Shown here in pieces: positions 42,153 to 50,729 of a stretch of DNA of 64,000 nucleotides (position 1 is the first letter of the stretch; every line of letters starts with the position of its first letter). Source of the DNA: Chitinophaga sp. CB10 (GTDB taxonomy: Bacteria; Bacteroidota; Bacteroidia; Chitinophagales; Chitinophagaceae). The notes beneath the pieces are model-generated. The model was not told where the DNA came from. It saw nothing but the letters and a program-made list of their open reading frames with translations, and ran no database searches. The DNA is taken from positions 372,001-436,000 of the forward strand of contig MLAV02000002.1 in NCBI GenBank assembly GCA_001870995.2. The letters are read 5' to 3'. The position numbers were made by a program, and so were the translations under genes.

Positions 42153-43172
42153 TTAATAGCCCCGCGGACCGTTGTTCTTAAACGTCAGCGTATCGTTATG
42201 CTTTTCGATGGTAACATTCAGGATGGCCGACAATTCAAACATGACACTGTTGATGTTTTGTAACCTTAAAGTTCCTTCGATGGTTTTGTTGGCAATGGAT
42301 GAGTCCTGCAGTACGATGGTATAGCCAAATTGATCCTGCAATGTTTCAATTATCTCTTTTACAGAAGTCATGGTAAGCTCCATTTTATTTTCCCGCCAGG
42401 CCATTGTTTGGGCGCTATTGGCAGGAACGGTAACCACCTGCAGCCTGTCCGACTCATAGTTGGCTTTTTGATCAGGACTCAATACTACAGCTGTATGTTT
42501 TTGCAGCTCGGTGACTCTTACCTTACCACTTTGCAGAAATACTTCTGCCTTGTTTCTCCTGTACTTTATATTAAAAACTGTTCCTAATACTTCTACATCT
42601 ATCTCGCCGGCATGCACGGTAAACGGCGCTGCCAGGTATTTAACAGCGGGCTTTACTTCAAATATCGCTTCCCCGCTCAGCCAGACCTCTCTTTTTTGCT
42701 GACTCCACCTGCGGTAGGTGATCGTCGTATTGGCATTCATGGTAACGATGGAGGAATCCGGCAAGGTCACCACCAGGTGTTCCCCGTTTCCGGTGGTATA
42801 TTTCTTCTCCCTGTTACCAAACAAATAATATCCACCTATGAGGGCTGCCGGCAGTATTACAGCCGCCGCTGCGTACCGTAACCATCGAAGGGATGGCCTA
42901 CGGGCGGCCACGGAGCCATGGAACACGGCAGCGTGAATATTTTCCCAGACCGCGGCCTTTACTGCATCCGCGGGCTTAAATCTTTCCAACCCATAAATAC
43001 CCTCCAGCACCTGCCTGGCATACCGCATGTCCGCTACATTCCCATGCCCTGCGGCCTCCCAGGCTTCCCAAAACGCCGTAGCTTCCGGCCGGGCATAACG
43101 CACCCACTCCACGAAGAACGCGTCTTCCAGGAAGTCTTCTTTGGTATATAAATGGTAATCTCTGCTTTTCAA
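42153..43172 (-). CDS. FecR family anti-sigma factor
   Basis: A 339-residue inner-membrane regulator. The cytoplasmic part (about 1-95) should hold the sigma factor; one membrane segment is AAAAVILPAALIGGYYLF (about 100-117). The periplasmic FecR domain has LVVTLPDSSIVTMNANTTI (about 133-151) and VEVLGTVFNIK. A DUF4974 domain ends the protein (ELTMTSVKEIIETLQDQFGY, about 265-285). The start is TTG 43172 (KSRDYHLYTKEDF), since no ATG fits. The sigma gene is divergent, 261 bases away. Confidence 0.93.
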   Translation of the reverse strand: MKSRDYHLYTKEDFLEDAFFVEWVRYARPEATAFWEAWEAAGHGNVADMRYARQVLEGIYGLERFKPADAVKAAVWENIHAAVFHGSVAARRPSLRWLRYAAAAVILPAALIGGYYLFGNREKKYTTGNGEHLVVTLPDSSIVTMNANTTITYRRWSQQKREVWLSGEAIFEVKPAVKYLAAPFTVHAGEIDVEVLGTVFNIKYRRNKAEVFLQSGKVRVTELQKHTAVVLSPDQKANYESDRLQVVTVPANSAQTMAWRENKMELTMTSVKEIIETLQDQFGYTIVLQDSSIANKTIEGTLRLQNINSVMFELSAILNVTIEKHNDTLTFKNNGPRGY

Positions 43173-43433
43173 TTCCCAACAATCGTTAGTACCACAATTT
43201 CAGGTCGCATGGAGGAAGTAACCCCTTGCCTTAAACAGAACACAAGGATTTTGCAAAACACCCCACTTTTTTTTAAATTTTTTAATTTTTCTTAAATGAA
43301 TTTTTAACCCAATTGTTTTTATACTTTTACATCCGTATTAATATCCTTATATCTGATCCTCCACGGACGGTTACTAACAGCCTTCACCAACGGCTACACT
43401 ATTTTTTGTATTTTTAAGGCGAGAAGTTGGGAC

Positions 43434-44054
43434 ATGGATCTTTCATCAGCATCTGATACGGCGCTCTGGGAAGCACTACAGCATAACAACGAATTGGCTT
43501 TTGCAGCAATCTACGACCGGTATTTCAACCGGTTATACGAGTATGCCATGCGCCTGCACCAGCACGAAGAACTCGTGAAAGATACCATCCAGGAACTGTT
43601 TATTAAACTCTGGACCAACCGGCATAATCTCAGCAATAAGGTGGACCTGCGCCCTTACCTCTTTGTGGCGCTCCGCAGTACGTTGTACAATCGGCTCCGG
43701 CCCCGGCGCAACGTGACGCTCGTGGCATTCGACCAGGAAGAACACGATTTCCTTGCGAACTTCTCCTACGAGCAAACCTATATTAACAAGGAAAGCCAGC
43801 AACAGCAGCACAAACAGATTATAGCCGCGCTCAACCAGCTCAACAGCCGGCAGAAAGAAATTATTTACCTCCGCTATTTCGAGGAACTGGATTATGACCA
43901 GATCGGGGAAATCATGGGCATCTCCGTAAAAGGCGCCTACAAGCTCTCCGCAAGAGCCCTGAAGAGCCTGAGGGATATCATGCAGCTGTCCGCCCCGGGA
44001 TTGATCATCCTGCTGCAGGCTTACAAGGCCAGTCTTCAACAGGCGGGGAATTAA
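43434..44054 (+). CDS. ECF RNA polymerase sigma factor (Bacteroidota SusCD type)
   Basis: A 206-residue sigma factor. Region 2: AAIYDRYFNRLYEYAMRLH and LVKDTIQELFIKLWTNRHNL (about 23-65). Region 4: LNSRQKEIIYLRYFEELDYD and QIGEIMGISVKGAYKLSARA (about 137-175). It belongs to the group coupled to FecR and STN-SusC and is presumably released by the FecR protein encoded divergently. The 261-base gap contains no exact TAnnTTTG box, consistent with its target promoter being of another type. The YjbQ gene faces its end with a 4-base gap. Confidence 0.92.
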   Translation: MDLSSASDTALWEALQHNNELAFAAIYDRYFNRLYEYAMRLHQHEELVKDTIQELFIKLWTNRHNLSNKVDLRPYLFVALRSTLYNRLRPRRNVTLVAFDQEEHDFLANFSYEQTYINKESQQQQHKQIIAALNQLNSRQKEIIYLRYFEELDYDQIGEIMGISVKGAYKLSARALKSLRDIMQLSAPGLIILLQAYKASLQQAGN

Positions 44055-44058
44055 CCAA

Positions 44059-44484
44059 CTACTCCTCGCCCCATACGGTGAGGACTAAACTCCGGGAACC
44101 GCCATCGTTCCTGTGTTCACATAAATATATACCCTGCCAGGTACCCAGTGCCAGCCTGCCATTGTGTACCGGTATCATTACGGAAGCGCCCAGCAACGAA
44201 GCTTTGATGTGCGCAGGCATATCATCCGGCCCTTCGTAATCATGCTCGTAGTCAGGATCATTTTCCGGAACTGCCTTGTTAAACCACATTTCAAAGTCGG
44301 CACGCACCGTAGGATCCGCATTTTCATTGATGGTAAGCCCCGCTGAAGTATGCTGTATAAAAACCTGTAACATCCCCGTTTTAATGCGGGACAGCTGCGG
44401 GATGGCCTGCAACACCTCGCCGGTGATCAAATGGAATCCCCTGCTTCTTGGCCTCAACCTTACGCCCTGCTGGTATATCTTCAT
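44059..44484 (-). CDS. yjbQ: YjbQ family protein (UPF0047)
   Basis: A 141-residue protein of the YjbQ/UPF0047 family. The conserved core is FIQHTSAGLTINENADPTVR (about 42-61), HDYEGPDDMPAHIKASLLG (about 80-98) and LGTWQGIYLCEHR (about 112-124). Relatives complement thiamine phosphate synthase mutants; the physiological role is unclear. His44 and the DD/H residues could bind a metal. It has its own -7 box. Confidence 0.93.
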   Translation of the reverse strand: MKIYQQGVRLRPRSRGFHLITGEVLQAIPQLSRIKTGMLQVFIQHTSAGLTINENADPTVRADFEMWFNKAVPENDPDYEHDYEGPDDMPAHIKASLLGASVMIPVHNGRLALGTWQGIYLCEHRNDGGSRSLVLTVWGEE

Positions 44485-44501
44485 GCATTTGCTGTTTGTT
44501 G

Positions 44502-44509
44502 CAAAATTA
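44502..44509 (-). promoter_or_regulatory. -7 box of yjbQ
   Basis: TAATTTTG on the minus strand matches TAnnTTTG and ends 17 bases before the ATG at 44484. Confidence 0.5.
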
Positions 44510-44651
44510 ATACATCCCTATCTTTATACGGAACGTCTGCTTTCGGACGATCATGTTCCAAAAACGGACACTTAAGGCAGATGACGCATTTACATCTCCC
44601 TGAAAATCAATAACGCTGTTATGCGGCATCTGCTTTGAGCCCAGCACAACC

Positions 44652-47075
44652 ATGATACGTAATTACCTGAAAATAGCGCTCCGCAACCTCTGGAAAAACA
44701 AGGCGTTTTCCGCGATCAATATAACGGGGTTGGCTATAGGAATAGCCACCTGCCTGGTTATTTCCCTGTACATCAGTTATGAGCTCAGCTACGACCGCTT
44801 CAATGAAAAATCAGACCGTATTGTAAGAGTAGTGCTGCGCGGGCAGGTAAAAGGAGAGCCCATGCGGGAAGCCAACGTGTTTCCCCCACTGGCAGGCATT
44901 TTGAAAAGTACCTTCCCGGAAATACAGGACGTGGTACGTATCCGCACTGCCGGCGTACCCCGCGTCAGCTATAATAACCGGACGTTTGAGGAGTATATGA
45001 TGGGATATGCCGACCCATCCCTGTTCAATATATTTGACTTCCAGCTGCTGGCAGGCAACAAACAACAGGCGCTGACGGAACCCTTTACCGTTATACTTTC
45101 CGACAGGACCGCGCAAAAATATTTCGGCAAGGAGGACCCGGTAGGCAAAATGCTGTTCTTTAAAGACGAGAACCAGTACTATCGTGTAACGGGCGTGTAC
45201 AAGGAGCAACCTTCCAACACGCACATGCGGTTTGATTTGTTTGCATCCATGAGTTCCGTTGCGGACGCCCGCTCTGAGAGCTGGCTGACATCCGGGTATT
45301 ATACTTACCTGTTGCTGCCGGAAGGATATGACTACCATAAACTGGAAGCAAAGCTCCCGCCGCTGGTGGATAAATTTGTAGGCCCGCAGATGCAGCAGCA
45401 CATGCATATGACACTCAGCGAATTCAAAGCGGCGGGTAATAAATTCGACCTCAAGCTGCAAAAGCTGACGGACATCCACCTGCACTCCGACTATAACTTT
45501 GACCTCTCTCCCGCGGGGGACATCCGCTATATCTACATTTTCGGGGCTATTGTAATCTTTATGCTCCTCATTGCCTGTATCAATTTCATGAACCTGAGCA
45601 CGGCCAACGCGGTAGGCCGGGTGAAGGAAGTGGCCATGCGGAAGGTACTGGGCGCAGCGAGGAACCGGTTGGTGATCCAGTTTATGCTGGAATCCATTGC
45701 GCTGACGCTGATTGCCACTGTCATTGCCGTGACGCTTGCCTTCCTCCTGTTGCCGACCTTCAACAACCTGGCAGGCCGTAAGATAGAGCTGCACTGGCTC
45801 AGCACGCCCTGGCTGGCGCCGGCTATCATTTTGTTTGCCATCGTTACGGGTATTATCGCAGGGAGCTATCCCGCGTTCTTCCTGGCGTCCTTTAAGCCGG
45901 AGGCGGCGCTCAAACGCAGCTTCACGCCCGGCGGCAAACAAGGGACGCGTATCAGGAGCGGGCTGGTGGTGTTCCAGTTTTTTATATCCATTACGCTGAT
46001 CATCAGTACGGCGATTGTGTATAACCAGTTGTCGTATATACAGCACAAGAAGCTGGGCTATGATAAGGAAAACGTATTGCTGCTGCACCAGGTGGACCGG
46101 CTGACGGACTCCCAGCGCGAAGCCATACGCCATCAGCTACAGCAGGACTCCCGCGTTACGGGCGTGAGCTTATCCGCTTACCTGCCCTCCGGCCCCAGCT
46201 TTTTCAATAACTACTTCATCTATGAAAAAAGCGCCGATGCGCAGATTAAGACCCTTTGTTATGATGTGGATGAGAACTATCTGAAAGTAATGGGTATGGA
46301 ACTGATTGCCGGCCGCAACTTTTCTGCGGAGTTTGGGGGAGATACGGCTGCCGCGGTGATCAATGAAGCGACGGCGAAGGCTATGGGCTGGGGGGATCAT
46401 GCCGTTGGCAAAACTTTCCGGCATATGGACATCCGGTCGGCCGATAAGACTTACCAGGTGATAGGCGTGGTGAAGGACTTCCATTTTAAATCCCTGCATA
46501 CGCCGATTTCTCCTTTGGTGATGGAACTCACCGGATGGGGTTCTATATTCATTATTAAACATGATCCTTCCCATACGAAGGAACTGGTGGCGAGTTTGGA
46601 AAACCGTTGGAAGTCGCTCCATACAGAAATCAGCTTCAATTACTCCTTCCTGGATCAGCACTATGCTGATACCTATCAATCGGAAACCAACACCGGCCGC
46701 ATGCTCGCCATCTTTGCCGGGCTAACCATCTTCGTAGCCTGTATGGGCGTGTTTGGCCTGGCTACCTATACTGCCCGCAAGCGCGCCAAAGAGATAAGCG
46801 TGCGCAAGGTAATGGGCGCAAGCGTATCCGGTATTATCACGCTGCTTTCTACCGACTTCCTGAAGCTGGTGCTGCTGGCCTTCCTTTTATCCATCCCTGT
46901 GGCCTGGTACCTGATGCGGCAATGGCTGCAAGGCTTTGCCTACCGGGTGGATATACACTGGTGGATATTTGCAGCGACGGCGTTCGGGGCTATTGTAATT
47001 ACTTTATTAACGGTGAGTTTGCAGGCGGTAAAGGCGGCACTGGCGAACCCGATCAATAGTTTGAGGAGTGAGTAA
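44652..47075 (+). CDS. ABC transporter permease, MacB/FtsX type
   Basis: An 807-residue permease with two repeats of MacB periplasmic core plus FtsX domain. The first membrane segment is at about 20-43 (AINITGLAIGIATCLVISLY). Others lie at about 285-305, 340-365 and 380-405; after a second periplasmic domain (about 450-670) three more follow (IFAGLTIFVACMGVFGLATY to the end). The motif VAMRKVLGA and its repeat ISVRKVMGA mark the FtsX coupling helices. No ATPase gene is adjacent, so it must pair with one elsewhere. Such Bacteroidota permeases are often multicopy; substrate unknown. Confidence 0.93.
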   Translation: MIRNYLKIALRNLWKNKAFSAINITGLAIGIATCLVISLYISYELSYDRFNEKSDRIVRVVLRGQVKGEPMREANVFPPLAGILKSTFPEIQDVVRIRTAGVPRVSYNNRTFEEYMMGYADPSLFNIFDFQLLAGNKQQALTEPFTVILSDRTAQKYFGKEDPVGKMLFFKDENQYYRVTGVYKEQPSNTHMRFDLFASMSSVADARSESWLTSGYYTYLLLPEGYDYHKLEAKLPPLVDKFVGPQMQQHMHMTLSEFKAAGNKFDLKLQKLTDIHLHSDYNFDLSPAGDIRYIYIFGAIVIFMLLIACINFMNLSTANAVGRVKEVAMRKVLGAARNRLVIQFMLESIALTLIATVIAVTLAFLLLPTFNNLAGRKIELHWLSTPWLAPAIILFAIVTGIIAGSYPAFFLASFKPEAALKRSFTPGGKQGTRIRSGLVVFQFFISITLIISTAIVYNQLSYIQHKKLGYDKENVLLLHQVDRLTDSQREAIRHQLQQDSRVTGVSLSAYLPSGPSFFNNYFIYEKSADAQIKTLCYDVDENYLKVMGMELIAGRNFSAEFGGDTAAAVINEATAKAMGWGDHAVGKTFRHMDIRSADKTYQVIGVVKDFHFKSLHTPISPLVMELTGWGSIFIIKHDPSHTKELVASLENRWKSLHTEISFNYSFLDQHYADTYQSETNTGRMLAIFAGLTIFVACMGVFGLATYTARKRAKEISVRKVMGASVSGIITLLSTDFLKLVLLAFLLSIPVAWYLMRQWLQGFAYRVDIHWWIFAATAFGAIVITLLTVSLQAVKAALANPINSLRSE

Positions 47076-47175
47076 TTGATTTTCAGGGTCTTAAAAAAAT
47101 TTTAAAATTTCTTCCGATACAGTGTAACATTTTGAAACGTCGCGTATCTAAAAGGAAATTTTAAAACAAACACCC

Positions 47176-48021
47176 ATGAAAAAATTATTCGTTCTCTTCC
47201 TGATATTCGCACTCGCTGCACTTTGCCTGAATGTATTTGCACAAACCGCACAACCTGGCTTCCAGGTAAAAACTGTTGGAAAAGGTAAACAGGCGGTAAT
47301 ACTCATCCCTGGCTTTACCTGCAGCGGCGATGTATTTGACGGCACAGCCGCCGCTCTCGGCAATCAATACACCAGCTACATATTAACTATGCCTGGTTAT
47401 GCCGGCGCTCCTGCTGAAGCGGCGCCCAATATTGACAACTGGGCCAATGAAGTAGCGGCCTTTGTACGTAAAAACAAACTGGATCACCCGGTACTCATCG
47501 GGCATAGCCTCGGCGGCGGTATGGTAATGACGCTGGCTGCCCGTTATCCTGATCTGTTCAGCAAGGCTATTATCGTAGATGCGTTACCGTGCCTCGGCGC
47601 GCTCATGAACCCTGACTTCAAACAGGTGGAAAACCCTGACTGCACCGCCTTTGCCAACAGGTTTATGACACTGAGCGATTCCGCGATGTATAAAATGCAG
47701 CAGCTGACTATCCCGCGCCTCACCATCGATACCATTCACCGGGAGCAAATTATCCGCTGGGGCGTAAAAACTGACCGTAAAACCTACGTGGATACCTACT
47801 GCCAGTTTTCCAACCTGGATCAGCGGGCGACAATTTCCGCCATAAAAATCCCTACCCTGGTTTTATTAGAATCTTCTTTTATTAACTTTAAACCGGCGAT
47901 AGAAGAACAGTATAAAAATCTGACAACAGCTACCCTGAAATACGCCAGCAAGGGATTACATTTTATCATGTATGACGATACAGAATGGTATCTTAACCAA
48001 ATCACCCAATTCCTCAATTAG
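47176..48021 (+). CDS. Exported alpha/beta hydrolase
   Basis: A 281-residue hydrolase with a signal peptide (KKLFVLFLIFALAALCLNVFA). The fold is shown by the oxyanion LIPGFTCSGDVFDG (about 39-52), the nucleophile elbow GHSLGGGM (Ser about 110), and a late His in GLHFIMYDD (about 266). Acid residue probably in the LVLLESS region, not clear. Substrate unknown. Its last 50 bases overlap the start of the sigma-factor gene in another frame, so the two are co-transcribed. Confidence 0.9.
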   Translation: MKKLFVLFLIFALAALCLNVFAQTAQPGFQVKTVGKGKQAVILIPGFTCSGDVFDGTAAALGNQYTSYILTMPGYAGAPAEAAPNIDNWANEVAAFVRKNKLDHPVLIGHSLGGGMVMTLAARYPDLFSKAIIVDALPCLGALMNPDFKQVENPDCTAFANRFMTLSDSAMYKMQQLTIPRLTIDTIHREQIIRWGVKTDRKTYVDTYCQFSNLDQRATISAIKIPTLVLLESSFINFKPAIEEQYKNLTTATLKYASKGLHFIMYDDTEWYLNQITQFLN

Positions 48022-48493
48022 CCAGCAGCGGGCGTTCGACGAGCTGTATGCCGGTTACTGGGACAAAGTTTTCCGCCTCTGCATGGGTTACGTAAATGAT
48101 GACGACTGGGCCAAAGACATTGCACAGGACACCTTTATCACCGTTTGGCAACAACTCCCGAACTTCCGTAACGAGGCATCCGTAGGCACATGGATATTCC
48201 GGATTGCCTGTAACAACTGCCTGCGCCAGCTGGAAAGAAGCAGCAAATTTGTGAGAAAGGAAGTGGATAAAGCCGATGAAGGCCCCGTGGTGAATGAAGA
48301 TGAAGTGAACTTCCTGTACCAGTGCATTGCCACGCTCAATGAAACGGACAGGTTGATCATTTCCATGGAACTTGAGGAAGTAAAACAGGCGGAGATAGCC
48401 GCCATCCTCGGTATGAGCGAATCAAACGTGCGGGTTAGAGTACATCGCATTAAAGAAAAACTGACGGAAAAATTTAAGGCATATGAACGCTGA
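47972..48493 (+). CDS. RNA polymerase sigma factor, ECF type
   Basis: A 173-residue sigma-70 factor. Region 2: FDELYAGYWDKVFRLCMGYV and DIAQDTFITVWQQLPNFR (about 23-68). Region 4: IATLNETDRLIISMELEEVK and AEIAAILGMSESNVRVRVHR (about 118-158). The start ATG 47972 lies inside the hydrolase gene and its end overlaps the next gene by 11 bases. This tight packing with a membrane protein suggests that the latter controls it. Confidence 0.9.
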   Translation: MTIQNGILTKSPNSSISQQRAFDELYAGYWDKVFRLCMGYVNDDDWAKDIAQDTFITVWQQLPNFRNEASVGTWIFRIACNNCLRQLERSSKFVRKEVDKADEGPVVNEDEVNFLYQCIATLNETDRLIISMELEEVKQAEIAAILGMSESNVRVRVHRIKEKLTEKFKAYER

Positions 48494-49079
48494 CGATAAA
48501 TTTCAACAGTTGTGGCGCAGTAAAAAAGCAGCGCCGGCGCCAGACATCAAGGCCTTACTGGAAAAGGCAGCCTCGGTAAAACGGGCCGTAAAACGCAAAC
48601 TCATATTGACATATGCGCTGCTGACGGCGACGATCGTGTGGGCTTGCTGGATAGTGGCGCGCTCTCACCCTAAGATGGTCACCACCTGGATAGGCGTAGC
48701 GCTGGCCATCCTGGCTATCCTCCTCTATATCGCCAGTTCCGTTGGACTTATAAAGCAGCTTTACAGCAAAGGCCAGGAGGTGGCGCCGGTACAGCAATAC
48801 CTGCAAAACATGCTGCAGATAAGGGAAAAACAGCGGCGGCTGCAAAGGGGAATTTTAAACGCTTACTTTATCCTGCTGTTCTCCGGCCTGGCGTTGTACA
48901 TGATAGAGTACACCCGTTATTTACCCGCTGGTACCACGCTGGTGATTTATGGCGCTGTAGCGGTTTGGGGGCTGATCAATTGGTTTTATTTCCGGAAGAA
49001 GGCAATTGCAAAGCAGGAAGCGGCATTTGGAGCGGTTATTGGAAAGCTGGAATCGGTGATAGCGGATACGGAGGGGTGA
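48483..49079 (+). CDS. Membrane protein downstream of sigma factor, possible anti-sigma
   Basis: A 198-residue protein. The first 40 residues are soluble and basic (DDKFQQLWRSKKAAPAPDIK), then come hydrophobic segments at about 42-60, 67-88, 125-143 and 150-168, with a polar tail. It overlaps the sigma gene by 11 bases, the layout usual for sigma/anti-sigma pairs. It has no zinc-binding anti-sigma motif and no known family that I recognise, so the anti-sigma role is inferred from position only. Confidence 0.7.
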   Translation: MNADDKFQQLWRSKKAAPAPDIKALLEKAASVKRAVKRKLILTYALLTATIVWACWIVARSHPKMVTTWIGVALAILAILLYIASSVGLIKQLYSKGQEVAPVQQYLQNMLQIREKQRRLQRGILNAYFILLFSGLALYMIEYTRYLPAGTTLVIYGAVAVWGLINWFYFRKKAIAKQEAAFGAVIGKLESVIADTEG

Positions 49080-49160
49080 TTGGGCAGCAGGAGTTCAAGC
49101 AATCTTCAGGACGAATAGGTGTAATTACAAATAGCAAGACTGAAAACAACGGCTGGGAAT

Positions 49161-49347
49161 ATCTAAAGTCAATTACATAAAAAAAACATGGCGCCAACAT
49201 TTAAAGTCATTCACAATAAGAATTACACAAAAAAAGCAAGGCGTTAACATCTAAAGTCATTCACAATACGAATTACACAAAAATCCACAGCCGCCAACAT
49301 CTAAAGCATTCACAATACGAATTACACAAAAAAAGCCAGGGACATTC
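49161..49347. repeat. Tandem repeats of about 50 bp
   Basis: Units begin ATCTAAAGTC and contain ATTCACAATACGAATTACAC and an A-run. Copies: 49161-49198 (38 bases, internal deletion), 49199-49248 (50), 49249-49298 (50) and 49299-49347 (one base shorter). Copies 2-4 are about 85-90% alike. The last copy runs into the SusD terminator. The rest of this 322-base gap is without features. Confidence 0.85.
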
Positions 49348-49364
49348 AGACCCCTGGCTTTTTT
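49328..49364. terminator. Bidirectional terminator of SusD pair 3
   Basis: AAAAAAGCCAGGG (49329-49341) pairs with CCCTGGCTTTTTT (49352-49364) around a 10-base loop; the A-run is shared with the last tandem repeat. Confidence 0.88.
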
Positions 49365-49401
49365 AATCACATGCATGGTAAAAACCATCTCCGGCCGCCC
49401 G

Positions 49402-50709
49402 CTACTGCGCAGGATCAGCCGGTGTGTTTGGATTGTCGTTCCGTTCAACTAGCGGATAAGGGAAGAAAGTGCGCTTGCGTTCAGACGCAGGTCTGCCGAA
49501 GCGGCGACTATCCTCCAGTTCTTGTCCGCCGAGGTATAATTCTATTCTCCTATGCTTATATATGGAATCTAATAAAGCCGCAGGGGAAGCCACACTGCTG
49601 ATCGCAGTAAGGCCGGCGCCAACTCCGTAAACATCTCCGGATGGCTGTTTGGTAACAATCTTGTTCAGTTCCAGTAACCCGTTCACCACATCGCCTTTAC
49701 GCGCATAACATTCCGCTTTGATCAGGGTCATCTCGCCCGGCAAATAAACCGGGATAGGCTGCGTGGTGCTGGTCCAGAAGCCTTTGATGCCCCATTTCAG
49801 ACTCGCAGACGGGTTTCTTAACAGGTAAAATGCCAGCCGCTTATCAGCCGGATCAGGTTTGAAACCATTCGGTAAGCCCATGGTGGAATCGGTAGCCTGG
49901 AAGATGTTGTTGGTAGCCGCTACCAGGAAGTAGATCGGGTTGTTTACCTGGTCGTTGAAATTAAGCGTGGATTGCGCAGTAAGGCTCGCTCTATCAGCCG
50001 CAGCCATCGCTACGTCATAATCGCCGGCAAACAACGCATAGCGCGCTTTCAAGGCATACAGCGAGTTGAGTATATTAACACCCGCCGGCACATAAGGCGT
50101 AAAGGTACTGCCGATCGGCGTTGCGGACAACCTGGTGATCGCGTTATCCAGCACGCCCACCGCCTTACGGTAACCAGCCTGGCCGGAAATAAAGGTTACC
50201 GGAGCCGTACCAGGGCCGGGAAAGCCGGTGGTATCAGGCACCTGCTCAAAAAACATCGCCTGCACACCTATTGCCCACGCTTTATACAGGGAGGCATAGG
50301 CAATTACGCCGCTGGCAAAGCCTTCGTCCGTAATCACTTTTGGCGCTGCGGCCAGGATCCTGTTGGATTCCGCAATGATCCTGTTGCTGGTGCCCCATAA
50401 CTGGTTGATCACTGAATTGGTGTTCAATACAGCCACGCCGCCGGTTTGCAGCTGCGCCTCATCCACGTTGCCCGTGTTGGTCACAAATGTTTCGCCCGTG
50501 AGGATGCTGCCGGCAGTTACAGAATTGTAGAGCAAACCGGTGCGATCCTTTACGAAGGTAGCCTGCAGGCCCACCACGGCATCTGCAATTGCCGCAGGGG
50601 AACTGTACACCTGGTCAAAGGAAGGCCCGCTGGGGTCGGCAAAATTTTTGGAACAGGCAGCCGCCAATGCCATTGCTCCTATCAGACAGTATTTAATATA
50701 ATGGTTCAT
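49402..50709 (-). CDS. SusD/RagB family nutrient-binding lipoprotein (pair 3)
   Basis: A 435-residue surface lipoprotein, somewhat shorter than the other two. The lipobox is LAAAC (Cys about 19). GVIAYASLYKAWAIGVQAMF and ALKARYALFAGDYDVAMAAA form the helical repeats, and EMTLIKAECYARKGDVVNGL with HRRIELYLGGQELEDSRRFG mark the C-terminal SusD signature. It follows SusC by 20 bases and ends the GH9/DeoR/SusC/SusD cluster. Confidence 0.93.
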   Translation of the reverse strand: MNHYIKYCLIGAMALAAACSKNFADPSGPSFDQVYSSPAAIADAVVGLQATFVKDRTGLLYNSVTAGSILTGETFVTNTGNVDEAQLQTGGVAVLNTNSVINQLWGTSNRIIAESNRILAAAPKVITDEGFASGVIAYASLYKAWAIGVQAMFFEQVPDTTGFPGPGTAPVTFISGQAGYRKAVGVLDNAITRLSATPIGSTFTPYVPAGVNILNSLYALKARYALFAGDYDVAMAAADRASLTAQSTLNFNDQVNNPIYFLVAATNNIFQATDSTMGLPNGFKPDPADKRLAFYLLRNPSASLKWGIKGFWTSTTQPIPVYLPGEMTLIKAECYARKGDVVNGLLELNKIVTKQPSGDVYGVGAGLTAISSVASPAALLDSIYKHRRIELYLGGQELEDSRRFGRPASERKRTFFPYPLVERNDNPNTPADPAQ

Positions 50710-50729
50710 AAACTTTCACTTTTAAGGAT

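Noticed and set aside
44811..46133. 440-codon minus-strand open frame over the FtsX permease
   Set aside because: Antisense shadow rich in Gln, His and Arg; the permease membrane segments are on the plus strand.
49161..49347. CRISPR-like repeat array after the sigma operon
   Set aside because: Repeats are contiguous, without unique spacers, and degenerate; it is a simple tandem array.
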